NCBI RefSeq assembly: GCF_030814995.1
Contig: NZ_JAUSVX010000002.1
Coordinates: forward strand, 186,001 to 250,000
From: Labrys wisconsinensis
GTDB taxonomy: Bacteria; Pseudomonadota; Alphaproteobacteria; Rhizobiales; Labraceae
Direction of reading: 5' to 3'
DNA: 64,000 nt
The notes beneath the pieces were generated by a model. The model ran no database searches. It was not told the DNA's origin and saw only the letters and a program-made list of their open reading frames with translations. Positions 33,477-41,914 of this stretch are shown here, piece by piece (position 1 is the stretch's first letter; each line of letters opens with the position of its first letter). A program made the translations under genes and the position numbers.

Positions 33477-34244
33477 CTATCGGGTCTGCGAGGCAGCGGC
33501 TTCGATGAACTTCGCGACCGCGGCGGGCTGCGACACATAGATCGCGTGGCTGCCGGCGTGGTCGGCGGTCCTGGCGCCGGCGCGCCTGGCCATCATCCGC
33601 TGGACGTCGACGGGAATCATCCGGTCGTCGGTTGCCACGAGGTACCAGCTGGGCCTGCTCTTCCAGGCGGGCTCGGTGATCGCCCCGTTCAAGGCATCGA
33701 GGCCCCAGGGGACCTGGGAATCGGCCATGAAGCGGGCGAGGTCGGGCTTCACGTCCGCGGCGAAGGAGGCGACGAACTTGGCCTTGTCGAGGGCCAGGAA
33801 GCCGTCGACCGGCGGCACGATCGGGGGCACAGGCGCTCCGGGGGCGGGGTTGGAGGTGAGCTTGGCCACCGACTCTCCCTGGTCCGGCGCGAACGCCGTG
33901 ATGTACACCAGGGCGGCGACCTGCGGGTCGGTGCCGGATTCGGTGATCACCGCACCGCCATAGGAATGGCCGACGAGGATGACCGGCTTGGTCTGGGCAT
34001 GGATCGCAGCCCTGGTGGCCGCGACATCGCCCTTCAGCGAGATCGTCGGGTTCTGGACGATGGTGACGTCGTAGCCGTCCTTCTTCAGGATGGTGTAGAC
34101 GCCTTCCCAACCCGACCCGTCGACGAAGCCGCCATGGACGAGGACGATCGCCTTGTCCGTCCCCTTGGCCTCCGCCGATCCCGCCGCGGCCATCGCCGCA
34201 ACGGCCATGGCCGCTCCTGCAAGGAGCTTGAGCATCATTGTCAT
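33477..34244 (-). CDS. Exported alpha/beta hydrolase
   Basis: A 255-residue alpha/beta hydrolase with a Sec signal peptide (MLKLLAGAAMAVAAMAAAGS, cleavage near AEA-KG). The fold begins AIVLVHGGFVDGSGWEGVY; the nucleophile elbow is GHSYGG, and the catalytic histidine lies in AGSHAIYVSQP near the end. It matches the group of small esterases annotated as salicylate-esterase-like. The substrate is unknown. Same strand as, and downstream of, the isochorismatase gene with a 51-base gap, so probably the second gene of a unit controlled by the LysR at 35188. Confidence 0.87.
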   Translation of the reverse strand: MTMMLKLLAGAAMAVAAMAAAGSAEAKGTDKAIVLVHGGFVDGSGWEGVYTILKKDGYDVTIVQNPTISLKGDVAATRAAIHAQTKPVILVGHSYGGAVITESGTDPQVAALVYITAFAPDQGESVAKLTSNPAPGAPVPPIVPPVDGFLALDKAKFVASFAADVKPDLARFMADSQVPWGLDALNGAITEPAWKSRPSWYLVATDDRMIPVDVQRMMARRAGARTADHAGSHAIYVSQPAAVAKFIEAAASQTR

Positions 34245-34295
34245 CGTCCTCTCATCGCTCGAATGGTGTCGGGCCGGCCGAGGTGCGGCCCGGTG

Positions 34296-35033
34296 TCATT
34301 TGCCGCGCGCCTGGGCGATCTGCCCGACCAGCTTGGCCCAGGGCATGTCGAGAGCCGCATAGACGGCGCCGGCCTCGGGCCGCCCGTTATCCCCCAGGAT
34401 CTCGACCATCAGCGTCGCATAGTCGGAGAGGATGACGCCGGCCTGGAGCATGCGCAGGAGACCGGCCTCGCGTTTGGTCTCGCTGAAGGTGCCGGATGCG
34501 TCGACCGCGACATAGGCATCGTGGCCTCTGCCGATCGCTGTCATGGCCGGAAAGGCGGCGCAGACTTCGAGGGAGATGCCGGCGAAGATCAGCTTCTTGC
34601 GGCCGGTCGCCTCGATGGCGCGCGCCACGGCCGGATCATCGAAGGCGTTCACCGACGAGCGGTCGATGATGCCGACGCCCGACAGCGCCTCGACCAGCTC
34701 GGGAAAGGTCGGGCCCCATAGGCTGTCGCGCGCCGTGGTCGTGGCCACGATCGGAAGGTTGAGCGCCTTGGCCGCCTTCGCCAGGGCGACGACGTTGTGC
34801 TTGAGCTCTCCCGTCGAGTAGTCGCGCACGCCGGTCATCAGGCCGATCTGGTGGTCGACGAGAATGAGCGCTGCGTTCTCGGACGTGAGCGCCTCATAGG
34901 GGCGGGCTTGGTCGGTCATGGCCTTCTCCTGCGGTCGGCTTGGCTGGGATGCGGCGGCGAGCGAGGGGGCGAGTCCCATGACGGTCGCCGCTGCTCCGAT
35001 CGCTGCCGCCTGGAGGAACTGACGCCGTTCCAT
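34296..35033 (-). CDS. Isochorismatase-family hydrolase with twin-arginine-like leader
   Basis: A 245-residue cysteine hydrolase of the isochorismatase/nicotinamidase superfamily. ALILVDHQIGLMTGVRDYST supplies the catalytic aspartate, and GRKKLIFAGISLEVCAAFPA carries the nucleophilic cysteine and the cis-peptide region. It matches the YcaC-like subgroup. The leader MERRQFLQAAAIGAAATVMG is an RR-x-FLQ Tat-type signal, unusual for this family. A second possible start near 34919 (MTDQARPYEAL) would give the usual cytoplasmic form, so export is uncertain. Divergent from the LysR gene. Confidence 0.82.
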   Translation of the reverse strand: MERRQFLQAAAIGAAATVMGLAPSLAAASQPSRPQEKAMTDQARPYEALTSENAALILVDHQIGLMTGVRDYSTGELKHNVVALAKAAKALNLPIVATTTARDSLWGPTFPELVEALSGVGIIDRSSVNAFDDPAVARAIEATGRKKLIFAGISLEVCAAFPAMTAIGRGHDAYVAVDASGTFSETKREAGLLRMLQAGVILSDYATLMVEILGDNGRPEAGAVYAALDMPWAKLVGQIAQARGK

Positions 35034-35140
35034 GGATGCTCCCTTGCCGGTCCCGGGCGGGCCACCGCGGCGCATCCCGGGTCGCGGCCGTTCGGCGGCG
35101 ACGGCGGAAACCTAGGCGCTGGATCTTCGGCTAAGAAGTC

Positions 35141-35151
35141 GGCAAAATGCC
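35141..35151. promoter_or_regulatory. Dyad in the isochorismatase/LysR intergenic region
   Basis: GGCA-AAA-TGCC forms a small perfect dyad in a locally A/T-rich context, 37 bases before the LysR start at 35188. The form suits a LysR operator. Binding is inferred. Confidence 0.35.
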
Positions 35152-35187
35152 AACTCAGCGTCCGACATGTTGGACGATGGAGGGGGC

Positions 35188-36108
35188 GTGCTCGATCTCA
35201 ACGACTTCCATCACTTCGTCCAGGTGGTGGACCGCGGCGGCTTCACGGCGGCGGGACGCACGCTGCGCATCCCGAAGTCGACGCTGAGCCACCGGATCCA
35301 GCAGCTCGAGGCCGAGCTCGGCGTTCGCCTGCTCAATCGCACGTCGCGGCGGTTCGGAATGACCGACGCCGGCCAGGAGTTCTATCGGCATGCCGTCGCC
35401 ATGCTCCAGCAGGCGGAGCAGGCGGAGACCGCGATCCGTCATCGCTTGACCGAGCCGACCGGCACGGTGCGATTCACGGCCGGCATGGCGACGGCGCAGT
35501 TCGCGATGCGCGACATGGTCGCGGACTTCCTCGTCCGGTTTCCGAAGGTGAACGTCGTCGGTCACGCGACGGATCAGGCCGTCGACATCGTGGGCGAGAA
35601 TTTCGATGTCGCGATCCGGGCCCATTCCGCGCCGCTGCCGGACTCGACGCTGGTGCAACGGACGCTGGCGCCAGCGCCCTGGTTCCTCTTCGCCGGCGCC
35701 GCCTATCTCGACGCCCATGGCGGATTGGAGACCCCGCAGGATCTCGCCCGGCATCCGTCGCTTTTCATGATGCGGACCGGGGTCGCCCCAAGCTGGCGGC
35801 TGCGCCATTCGAGCGAGGGCAAGGACGAGGTGGTCATGCCACTGACGCCCCGCCTTCTGAGCGACGACATGATCGGTCTCAAGCAGGCGGCCATAGCCGG
35901 TCTCGGGATCGTGGCCCTGCCGGGCTACATCTGCCGCGACGACCTGCGATCGGGGCGGCTGCGCCGTGTCCTCCCGCATTGGCTCGCCGGCGATTCCACG
36001 CTCACGGCTCTCATGCCCTATCGACAGGGCCTGCTGCCGTCGGTTCGCGCCTTCATCGATCACCTGGCCGCGGAGGTCCCCAAGGTCGTGCTCATGGAGG
36101 TCGTCTAA
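35188..36108 (+). CDS. LysR-family transcriptional regulator
   Basis: A 306-residue LysR protein: HTH at about residues 5-60 (LNDFHHFVQVVDRGGFTAAG, IPKSTLSHRIQQLEAELGVR, LLNRTSRRFGMTDAG), then the effector domain. The GTG at 35188 is preferred because GGAGGGGGC stands directly before it; an ATG at 35167 without a ribosome site is the alternative and would add seven residues. Divergent from the isochorismatase/alpha-beta hydrolase pair, its likely target. Convergent with the mug gene. Confidence 0.9.
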   Translation: MLDLNDFHHFVQVVDRGGFTAAGRTLRIPKSTLSHRIQQLEAELGVRLLNRTSRRFGMTDAGQEFYRHAVAMLQQAEQAETAIRHRLTEPTGTVRFTAGMATAQFAMRDMVADFLVRFPKVNVVGHATDQAVDIVGENFDVAIRAHSAPLPDSTLVQRTLAPAPWFLFAGAAYLDAHGGLETPQDLARHPSLFMMRTGVAPSWRLRHSSEGKDEVVMPLTPRLLSDDMIGLKQAAIAGLGIVALPGYICRDDLRSGRLRRVLPHWLAGDSTLTALMPYRQGLLPSVRAFIDHLAAEVPKVVLMEVV

Positions 36109-36235
36109 GGCATCGGACGAACGAGACGGCCTCCTCGCCCCAGGACCTGCATGCGAATGAATGCCGCTGCTGAGGCGCGCGGAACCTCCCTCCCAATCCG
36201 GGGCGGGATTGATCGACGGTGGCCGGCCTGTGCTC

Positions 36236-36778
36236 TCAATCGGCCGCCAGGCTTTCTCTCGAAGGTCGGCTCTGGTCCGCCGCCTGGTGGAGCTCACGAT
36301 AGGCGCCGACCAGCTGATCGAGGCTGAACGCCAGATTGCGTCCGCTCGGATTGGGCAGGACCCACGCCGCGGCGCCGCCGAGGGGGACGGGCTGGGGTCC
36401 CCAGGCGACGTCCCGTCGGCCGGACAGCGCGCAATACGCCGCCTTGCCGAGAAAGGCGACGAAACGCGGCGCATGGCGCGCGATCTTGCGTTCGAAATGC
36501 CCGGCGGCAGCGACGAAGTCCTGCATCGACAGTTGATCGGCCCGCGCCGTCGGCCGTTCGACCACCGTGGTCAAGCCGCATCCGTACCGCAGGATCGTGC
36601 GGTCGTTCTCGGGACGGATTTCCTCCGGCGTGAAGCCGGCGAGATGGATCACCCGCCAGAAGCGATTGCTCCGTCCGGCGAAATGATGGCCGGCGGCGGC
36701 CGCCGTCATGCCGGGATTGATCCCGCAGAAGACCACCGCGAGCCGCTCTGCAAGGATATCAGGGAGCGCATCGGCCAT
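36236..36778 (-). CDS. mug: G/U mismatch-specific DNA glycosylase
   Basis: A 180-residue uracil-DNA-glycosylase superfamily 2 protein. AVVFCGINPGMTAAAAGHHF contains the GINPG active-site motif with the catalytic asparagine, and VLPNPSGRN is the second motif that intrudes into DNA. Mug removes uracil or ethenocytosine opposite guanine and starts base excision repair. Length is normal. The ATG at 36778 has GAGG seven bases upstream; a GTG at 36790 is an alternative. No operon partner. Confidence 0.9.
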   Translation of the reverse strand: MADALPDILAERLAVVFCGINPGMTAAAAGHHFAGRSNRFWRVIHLAGFTPEEIRPENDRTILRYGCGLTTVVERPTARADQLSMQDFVAAAGHFERKIARHAPRFVAFLGKAAYCALSGRRDVAWGPQPVPLGGAAAWVLPNPSGRNLAFSLDQLVGAYRELHQAADQSRPSRESLAAD

Positions 36779-37186
36779 GGCGTGCCTCACGAGTTCCGCG
36801 AAGCCCGAGGGTGGTCATCCCGTGCCCGCCCGGTCAATTCGGGCCTCGGTCGCGGGCCGCCGGAGACTTGCGGTGTCGCCGTCATCCGTCCGCTATCGCG
36901 GCCCGCCGATGGCTCACGGCAGGTGCACCAGCCCCGCGACGTAGCTGGAGGCGAAACCGGCAACGACGGCAGGGGCGGCAACGTGCATCACCATGACGCC
37001 ACCGCTCAAGCCCGCCGGGACGAGCCCGGCCTGTGCGAGGGGGAGGAGGATGAGGGCGACGATCATGTCGAACGGGACTCCCGGGAACCGGCGGCCTGCG
37101 CGGCATGGCCGCCCGACGTCTGCCATCTGGCGCTGGACTGCAAGGCCCGCGTAACGGGTACGGCGAAGCAGTGCAAGCCGAGTTTG
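36779..37186. other. 408-base region upstream of mug and downstream of TetR
   Basis: It holds the promoter of mug and one weak candidate for a small membrane protein (36914-37066, minus strand). Otherwise GC-rich sequence without recognised features. Confidence 0.35.
36914..37066 (-). CDS. Candidate 50-residue membrane protein
   Basis: From the ATG at 37066 the frame encodes 50 residues with two hydrophobic stretches (MIVALILLPLAQAG and VMVMHVAAPAVVAGFASSYV). It lies 120 bases after the TetR gene on the same strand. No convincing ribosome site and no recognised family; it may be a chance frame. Confidence 0.25.
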   Translation of the reverse strand: MIVALILLPLAQAGLVPAGLSGGVMVMHVAAPAVVAGFASSYVAGLVHLP

Positions 37187-37879
37187 TCATCCCGCCCGGT
37201 TTGGGGAGGATCGTCTCCTCGCGGACGCATTGTCGGCGAGATAGCCGGTGAGCAGTCCGCACAGGATGTGGGCCAGCCGCGGCTCGACCTCGACGATGGC
37301 GTGCGCCAGGAGCGGCTCCTGGCGATAGAGGGCCGCCACCGCCGGACCAGGGGTCGCCATCTGCCACAGCGCCCCGGCCATGCCCGCCGCCGTCGAGACG
37401 ACGTCGATCGACTGCGGCTCGGAAAGGCCGAGCAGGCGCATGAGGTCGGCGCGAATGGCCGCAACCTCCTGCAGCGCCGTGAGCTTGAAGGCACGGACAC
37501 CCTCCAGCGATGCGTTGCGTTCGAGATTGAGAGGAACGTGCGCAAGGAGGTCGCAGAACAGGGGCCGTTCGGCGAGGGTCCGCGCGAAAGCTTCCGCCAC
37601 CGCCCGGGGGTCATGCCCTGCGATCTCCGAAAGGCGGCCACGCAACGCCGCGGACCACTCCCGCCAGCCCTGGCCGGCCAGCACGAGAAATATCTGCTCG
37701 CGGGTCTGGAAATATCTGAGCAGGGCCGACTTGTGCATGCCGATGGCGTCGGCGATCTCCGTGAGCGTGATCGCCCGGATGCCGTGTTCCGTGGCGAGCG
37801 AACGGGCGGCTTCCAGAATATCGGTCTCGCGCCGCTCCTTGGCCTCGGGACTGCGAGCGCGCTGAAATGTGTGCGACAT
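37187..37879 (-). CDS. TetR-family transcriptional regulator
   Basis: A 230-residue TetR regulator with an N-terminal HTH at about residues 18-65 (ILEAARSLATEHGIRAITLT, EIADAIGMHKSALLRYFQTR). The C-terminal ligand domain resembles the TetR_C group with QLxLLxLx-like helices (RPLFCDLLAHVPLNLERNAS). It follows the molybdenum oxidoreductase operon on the same strand after 101 bases and is a candidate regulator of it. The upstream gap contains the palindrome TCGATCGA (37917-37924). Confidence 0.9.
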   Translation of the reverse strand: MSHTFQRARSPEAKERRETDILEAARSLATEHGIRAITLTEIADAIGMHKSALLRYFQTREQIFLVLAGQGWREWSAALRGRLSEIAGHDPRAVAEAFARTLAERPLFCDLLAHVPLNLERNASLEGVRAFKLTALQEVAAIRADLMRLLGLSEPQSIDVVSTAAGMAGALWQMATPGPAVAALYRQEPLLAHAIVEVEPRLAHILCGLLTGYLADNASARRRSSPNRAG

Positions 37880-37980
37880 GGGCGTGATCTACCGACGTTG
37901 CGATCCGCTCGCAATTTCGATCGATATAGCGGAGTTGGGGCGAAGCTCGGAAGTTTGTTGGGGCGGCACTCGCCGGCCGT

Positions 37981-40176
37981 CTAACCGTCTTCAAACAACC
38001 TCTCGAGCGTGATCGGCACGTCGCGCAGCCGCTTGCCCGTTGCGTTGAAGATCGCGTTCGAGATCGCCGCGGCGACCCCGACGATGCCGATTTCTCCGAT
38101 CCCCTTCACCCCCAGGGGATTCACCTCGCGATCCTCTTCGGGGATCAGGATCGCCTCGACCTGCTGCACGTCGGCGTTCACGGGGACCAGATATTCGGCG
38201 ATGTTGGTGTTGATCGCCCTGCCGCGGGTCGGATCGATCTCCAGCCCTTCGAACAGGGCGGAGGAGAGGCCCCAGACCATGCCGCCACGATACTGCGCGA
38301 GCGCGGTGCGTTCATTGACGATCCGCCCGGCGGCGAAGGCACCGACGAGACGCGGCACACGCAACTCATGCGTTCGGGCGTTGATCCTGACCTCCGCGAA
38401 TTGGGCGCCGAAGGAATAGACGGCGACGGGCTCGGCCCCCTTGGGCGTCGAAACGGTCGCGCTGCCATTGGCGCCCTTGCCGTCGAAGGCCCTGTATTGG
38501 GCCGATTCCTGCAGGGAGGCGGCGCCGAGCCTGTCGAACATGCTCCCGAGCTCGCCGAGCGGCGGCATCGTGCCGCCGAGCCGTGCGACGATGCGCTGGC
38601 AGGCGTCGCGGATCGCCGGGACGGTGCTTGCGGTCTGCATCGATCCGCCCGCCGGCGCGGTCGGCGGCAACAGACTGTCGCCCAGCAGGACCTCGACATT
38701 CTCGATCGGCAGGCCGAGCAGGTCTGCGGCCACCTGGCCGAGAGCCGTATAGGCGCCGGTCCCGATCTCCGATGCGGCGGTCTCGACGCGCGCCTTGCCC
38801 GAGCGCATCAGGGTCACGGTCGCGCTGCCGCCATAGTTGAAGCATGGGAAGATCGCTGCCGCGCAGCCGTAGCCGACCAGCCAGTCCCCGTCGCGCATCG
38901 TGCCCGGAACCGGGTTCCTGTCGCGCCACGCAAAGCGCTCGCTCGCCTCCTCGAAGCATCGGACGAGCGAACGGCTGGTGAAGCGCCGGCCGTCGACCGG
39001 ACTTCTCGCCGGCTCGTTTCGGCGCCTCAGCTCGATCGGATCGACCCCAAGGCGATGCGCCAGCTCGTCCATCGCGGTTTCGAGCGCGAACATGTAGGGC
39101 ATCTCGCCCGGCCCTCGCATGAAGCCGGGCGTCGTCCTGTCGGTGCGGACGATGGTGACGCGCGTCGAGATCGACGGCGCGGCATACATCTCGGCCGTCT
39201 GCACCGTGGCGGCGCTGGCATAGGCGTCGGAACGGGAGCAGATCTCCCAGGCTTCGTGCGAGAAAGCCGTCAGCTTGCCGTCGGCGGTGGCGCCGAGCCG
39301 GATCCGGTGGCGGCTCTCCGCGCGATAGGTGGACAGCGTGAAGCCTTGCGTTCTCGTCGCCACCAGCTTCACCGGTCGGCGGAATTTCCGCGCCAGGGCC
39401 GCGAGGATCGCGGTTCTGGGCGTCAGGCTGAGCTTGCTGCCGAAGCCGCCGCCGATGAAGGGGCTGATGACGCGCACGCGCGAGGGATCGATCCCGAGCT
39501 GTTGCGCGAGGCCGCGCTGCAGGCCGGCGACGTATTGGCTGGGTTCGTGGACGACGACGGTGTCGCCGTCCCACAGCACCGTCGTCGGAAAGGGCTCCAT
39601 GGCGTTATGGACCTGGCTTTGCGTGTGATAGGTCGCGTCCACGACGACCGGCGCGCCGGCGAGCGCCTGCTCGGCATCGCCGAGCTCGGGATCCCTGAAG
39701 GCGGGATTGGCGGCCGACCAGCGCTGCGCGGCCGCTCCCGGACTGTCGAGCGTGACCGCGGCGGGTTGCACGCCGTAGCGCACCCGGACGGCGGCAGCCG
39801 CTTCGCGAGCCGTCTCGAAACTGTCCGCCAGCACGATGCCGATGATCTGGCCATCGAACAGGATGTCCGGTCCGGTCAGGGGCTGATGGCTGGTGGAGGA
39901 GCCCGCCGCCCGGCTGACGGGGGCGGCGAGTGTCGGGGCGTTCTCGTGCGTCACGATGTCGACGACGCCGGGCAGGCTCCGCGCATCGGTGGCATCGATC
40001 GTCTCGATCCGCCCCTTGGGAATGGAGCTCAGGAGAACCCAGGCGTGAAGCGGGTTCGCAACGACGACATCCGCCGCAAACTGCGCGCGGCCCGTGACCT
40101 TGGCCCGGCCGTCGTAGCGCGGATGGCCCCGGCCGACGAGCGGCAGCTCCCGAAGGCCTGGTTCACCCGTCGTCAT
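37981..40176 (-). CDS. Molybdopterin-binding subunit of PaoABC-like aldehyde oxidoreductase
   Basis: A 731-residue xanthine-oxidase-family large subunit: RGHPRYDGRAKVTGRAQFAA at the start, FIGGGFGSKLSLTPRTAILA (molybdopterin loop), FMRGPGEMPYMFALETAMDE, PAGGSMQTASTVPAI, and GVKGIGEIGIVG with the catalytic glutamate. It oxidises aldehydes to carboxylic acids at a Mo cofactor. Length and motifs match PaoC/YagR. Only two bases separate its ATG from the stop of the FAD subunit gene. No Mo-cofactor sulfuration chaperone (PaoD/XdhC type) is encoded in the window. Confidence 0.9.
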   Translation of the reverse strand: MTTGEPGLRELPLVGRGHPRYDGRAKVTGRAQFAADVVVANPLHAWVLLSSIPKGRIETIDATDARSLPGVVDIVTHENAPTLAAPVSRAAGSSTSHQPLTGPDILFDGQIIGIVLADSFETAREAAAAVRVRYGVQPAAVTLDSPGAAAQRWSAANPAFRDPELGDAEQALAGAPVVVDATYHTQSQVHNAMEPFPTTVLWDGDTVVVHEPSQYVAGLQRGLAQQLGIDPSRVRVISPFIGGGFGSKLSLTPRTAILAALARKFRRPVKLVATRTQGFTLSTYRAESRHRIRLGATADGKLTAFSHEAWEICSRSDAYASAATVQTAEMYAAPSISTRVTIVRTDRTTPGFMRGPGEMPYMFALETAMDELAHRLGVDPIELRRRNEPARSPVDGRRFTSRSLVRCFEEASERFAWRDRNPVPGTMRDGDWLVGYGCAAAIFPCFNYGGSATVTLMRSGKARVETAASEIGTGAYTALGQVAADLLGLPIENVEVLLGDSLLPPTAPAGGSMQTASTVPAIRDACQRIVARLGGTMPPLGELGSMFDRLGAASLQESAQYRAFDGKGANGSATVSTPKGAEPVAVYSFGAQFAEVRINARTHELRVPRLVGAFAAGRIVNERTALAQYRGGMVWGLSSALFEGLEIDPTRGRAINTNIAEYLVPVNADVQQVEAILIPEEDREVNPLGVKGIGEIGIVGVAAAISNAIFNATGKRLRDVPITLERLFEDG

Positions 40177-40178
40177 CG

Positions 40179-41180
40179 TCAGATCTCCATCGCTGCAGCA
40201 TGCAGGAGCGCCCGGACCAAGGTCTGCTTCCCGAGCGGGATCTTGAACTGGTTGTGCGACCGTGCGAGCGCCCCGGCGAAGGCGGCATCGGCAGCTTGCT
40301 GCGCGACGTCGGCCGTCAGGCGCCTGTTCCTCAGAACGGCTTCGGCATCGCGCGCACGCCATGGAACGGTCGCCACGCCGCCGAGGCCGATGCGCGCCTC
40401 CCTGACGACGCCATCGCCGGCAAGATCGAAGGCGACGGCGGCGCTCGCGAGAGCGAAGGCATAGGATTGCCGGTCCCTGATCTTGAGATAGAAGGAGCGC
40501 TTCATCCATGGGCCGCGCCGGATGACGTATCCGGTGATCAGCTCTTCGCGCTCGAGCATGGTCTCCACATGCGGCGTTGCACCGGGCGGCCGGTGCAGGT
40601 CGGTGAAGCGGATGGAACGTGTCCTGCCTCCTCGACCGATGGTTTCGACCGTTGCGTCGAGGGCGGCGAGAGCCTGCGGGAAATCGCCGGGATAGACGGC
40701 AATGCAGGCCTCGCTGGTGCCGAGGATCGCATGCTGGCGATTGTGGCCGTCGAGAGCGGCGCACCCGGAGCCCGGGATTCGCTTGTTGCACTGCCCGAAG
40801 CTCACGTCGCGGAAATAGGCGCAGCGCGTTCGCTGCAGCACGTTGCCGCCGAGCCGCGCCATGTTGCGGATCTGCTGGGATGCGCCGAGGTTGAGCGATT
40901 GGGGTATCAGCGGGCAGATGGCCGCGATCTCGGCATGGGCGGCCACATCGGCCATGCGCGCCAGGGCGCCGAGGCGGATGGTCGTTTCGTCGACCACGAT
41001 GGCGCCGAGGCGCGGGTCCTGGAGCCTGGTCACGTCGACCAGGCGGCCGGATTGCACCACGTCGATCTTCATGAGATCGAACAGGGTCGTTCCGCCGGCC
41101 AGGACCACAGCGTCGGGATGGCTGAGAGCCCGTATGGCGACCTCGGCGGTTGGCGGTGCTTCATAGACGATCGGTCGCAC
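40179..41180 (-). CDS. FAD and 4Fe-4S subunit of PaoABC-like aldehyde oxidoreductase
   Basis: A 333-residue FAD-binding protein of the molybdenum hydroxylase family. VVLAGGTTLFDLMKIDVV binds FAD, and QIRNMARLGGNVLQRTRC follows. An insertion carries Cys120, Cys131 and Cys140 (RTRCAYFRDVSFGQCNKRI then PGSGC) and Cys159 (SEACIAV), the arrangement of the additional 4Fe-4S cluster found in PaoB-type subunits. It passes electrons from the Mo subunit to the acceptor. Three bases separate its ATG from the stop of the 2Fe-2S gene. Confidence 0.9.
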   Translation of the reverse strand: MRPIVYEAPPTAEVAIRALSHPDAVVLAGGTTLFDLMKIDVVQSGRLVDVTRLQDPRLGAIVVDETTIRLGALARMADVAAHAEIAAICPLIPQSLNLGASQQIRNMARLGGNVLQRTRCAYFRDVSFGQCNKRIPGSGCAALDGHNRQHAILGTSEACIAVYPGDFPQALAALDATVETIGRGGRTRSIRFTDLHRPPGATPHVETMLEREELITGYVIRRGPWMKRSFYLKIRDRQSYAFALASAAVAFDLAGDGVVREARIGLGGVATVPWRARDAEAVLRNRRLTADVAQQAADAAFAGALARSHNQFKIPLGKQTLVRALLHAAAMEI

Positions 41181-41183
41181 GGC

Positions 41184-41795
41184 TCAGCTCTCCATCAGCG
41201 GCTTGGCCTGCTGGATCGCAGCGACGATGTTCGGATAGGCGGCGCAACGACAGATATTGCCGCTCATAGATTCGCGGATGTCGTGCGCCGTCGCCGCGTG
41301 GCCTTCCCTGACGCATGCGATGGCCGACAGGATCTGGCCCGGCGTGCAGAAGCCGCATTGGAAGGCGTCCTGGTCGATGAAGGCCGCCTGCATGGGATGA
41401 AGCGCGCCGGAATCGCTCGCGAGCCCCTCGATCGTCGTGACGCTGGCGCCGTCGGCCGCAGCCGCGAGCATCAGGCAGGAGAGAATCCGGCGGCCGTCGA
41501 CATGGACGGTGCAGGCTCCGCACTGTCCCTGGTCGCACCCCTTCTTCGTGCCCGTTAGCCCTGCGTGATCGCGCAGCGCGTCGAGCAGGCTGGTGCGGGT
41601 ATCGAGCGAGAGACGGCGGCGTTGACCGTTGATCGTCATCTCGACGGTCTGCAACGCTCGCGGATCGTCGATGCGCGTCGGCGCCTGCGCCTGAACGGGC
41701 GTCGAGGCTGTGGCGAAAGGCGCAAGGGCGGCGAACGCCGATCCCTTCAGGAAGCCTCTGCGCCGCGGATCTGGCAAAGCCGGGTCGTCTGCCAT
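41184..41795 (-). CDS. 2Fe-2S subunit of PaoABC-like aldehyde oxidoreductase, Tat-exported
   Basis: A 203-residue subunit with two 2Fe-2S clusters: CDQGQCGACTVHVDGRRILS plus a following cysteine, then CGFCTPGQILSA and CRCAAYPNIVAAI. The N-terminus has a twin-arginine signal, PRRRGFLKGSAFAALAPFA, with cleavage near VQAQA, so the assembled complex would be carried to the periplasm as in the E. coli PaoABC enzyme. It heads the order 2Fe-2S, FAD, Mo, the same as paoABC/yagTSR. An SDR gene lies upstream on the same strand, 119 bases away. Confidence 0.92.
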   Translation of the reverse strand: MADDPALPDPRRRGFLKGSAFAALAPFATASTPVQAQAPTRIDDPRALQTVEMTINGQRRRLSLDTRTSLLDALRDHAGLTGTKKGCDQGQCGACTVHVDGRRILSCLMLAAAADGASVTTIEGLASDSGALHPMQAAFIDQDAFQCGFCTPGQILSAIACVREGHAATAHDIRESMSGNICRCAAYPNIVAAIQQAKPLMES

Positions 41796-41914
41796 CCTGG
41801 TCTCGCTCCATTCCAAGACGTGGGGGCGGATCGCGACCGCGCCCTCGCAACGCCGGTTGAGGTCATGGTCCGGGCAGTGCCGCCCCGTCGGCGAGCCGCC
41901 AGCGGGGAAGCGCG

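Noticed and set aside
36790-37126. Longer version of the small membrane frame, starting at 37126
   Set aside because: The extra N-terminus (MADVGRPCRAGRRFPGVPF) is arginine-rich shadow-like sequence; only the part from 37066 is hydrophobic, and even that is weakly supported.
40179-40791. Extension of the molybdopterin subunit frame upstream to 40791
   Set aside because: The residues before MTTGEPG are not family-like and overlap the FAD subunit gene, which has all its motifs.
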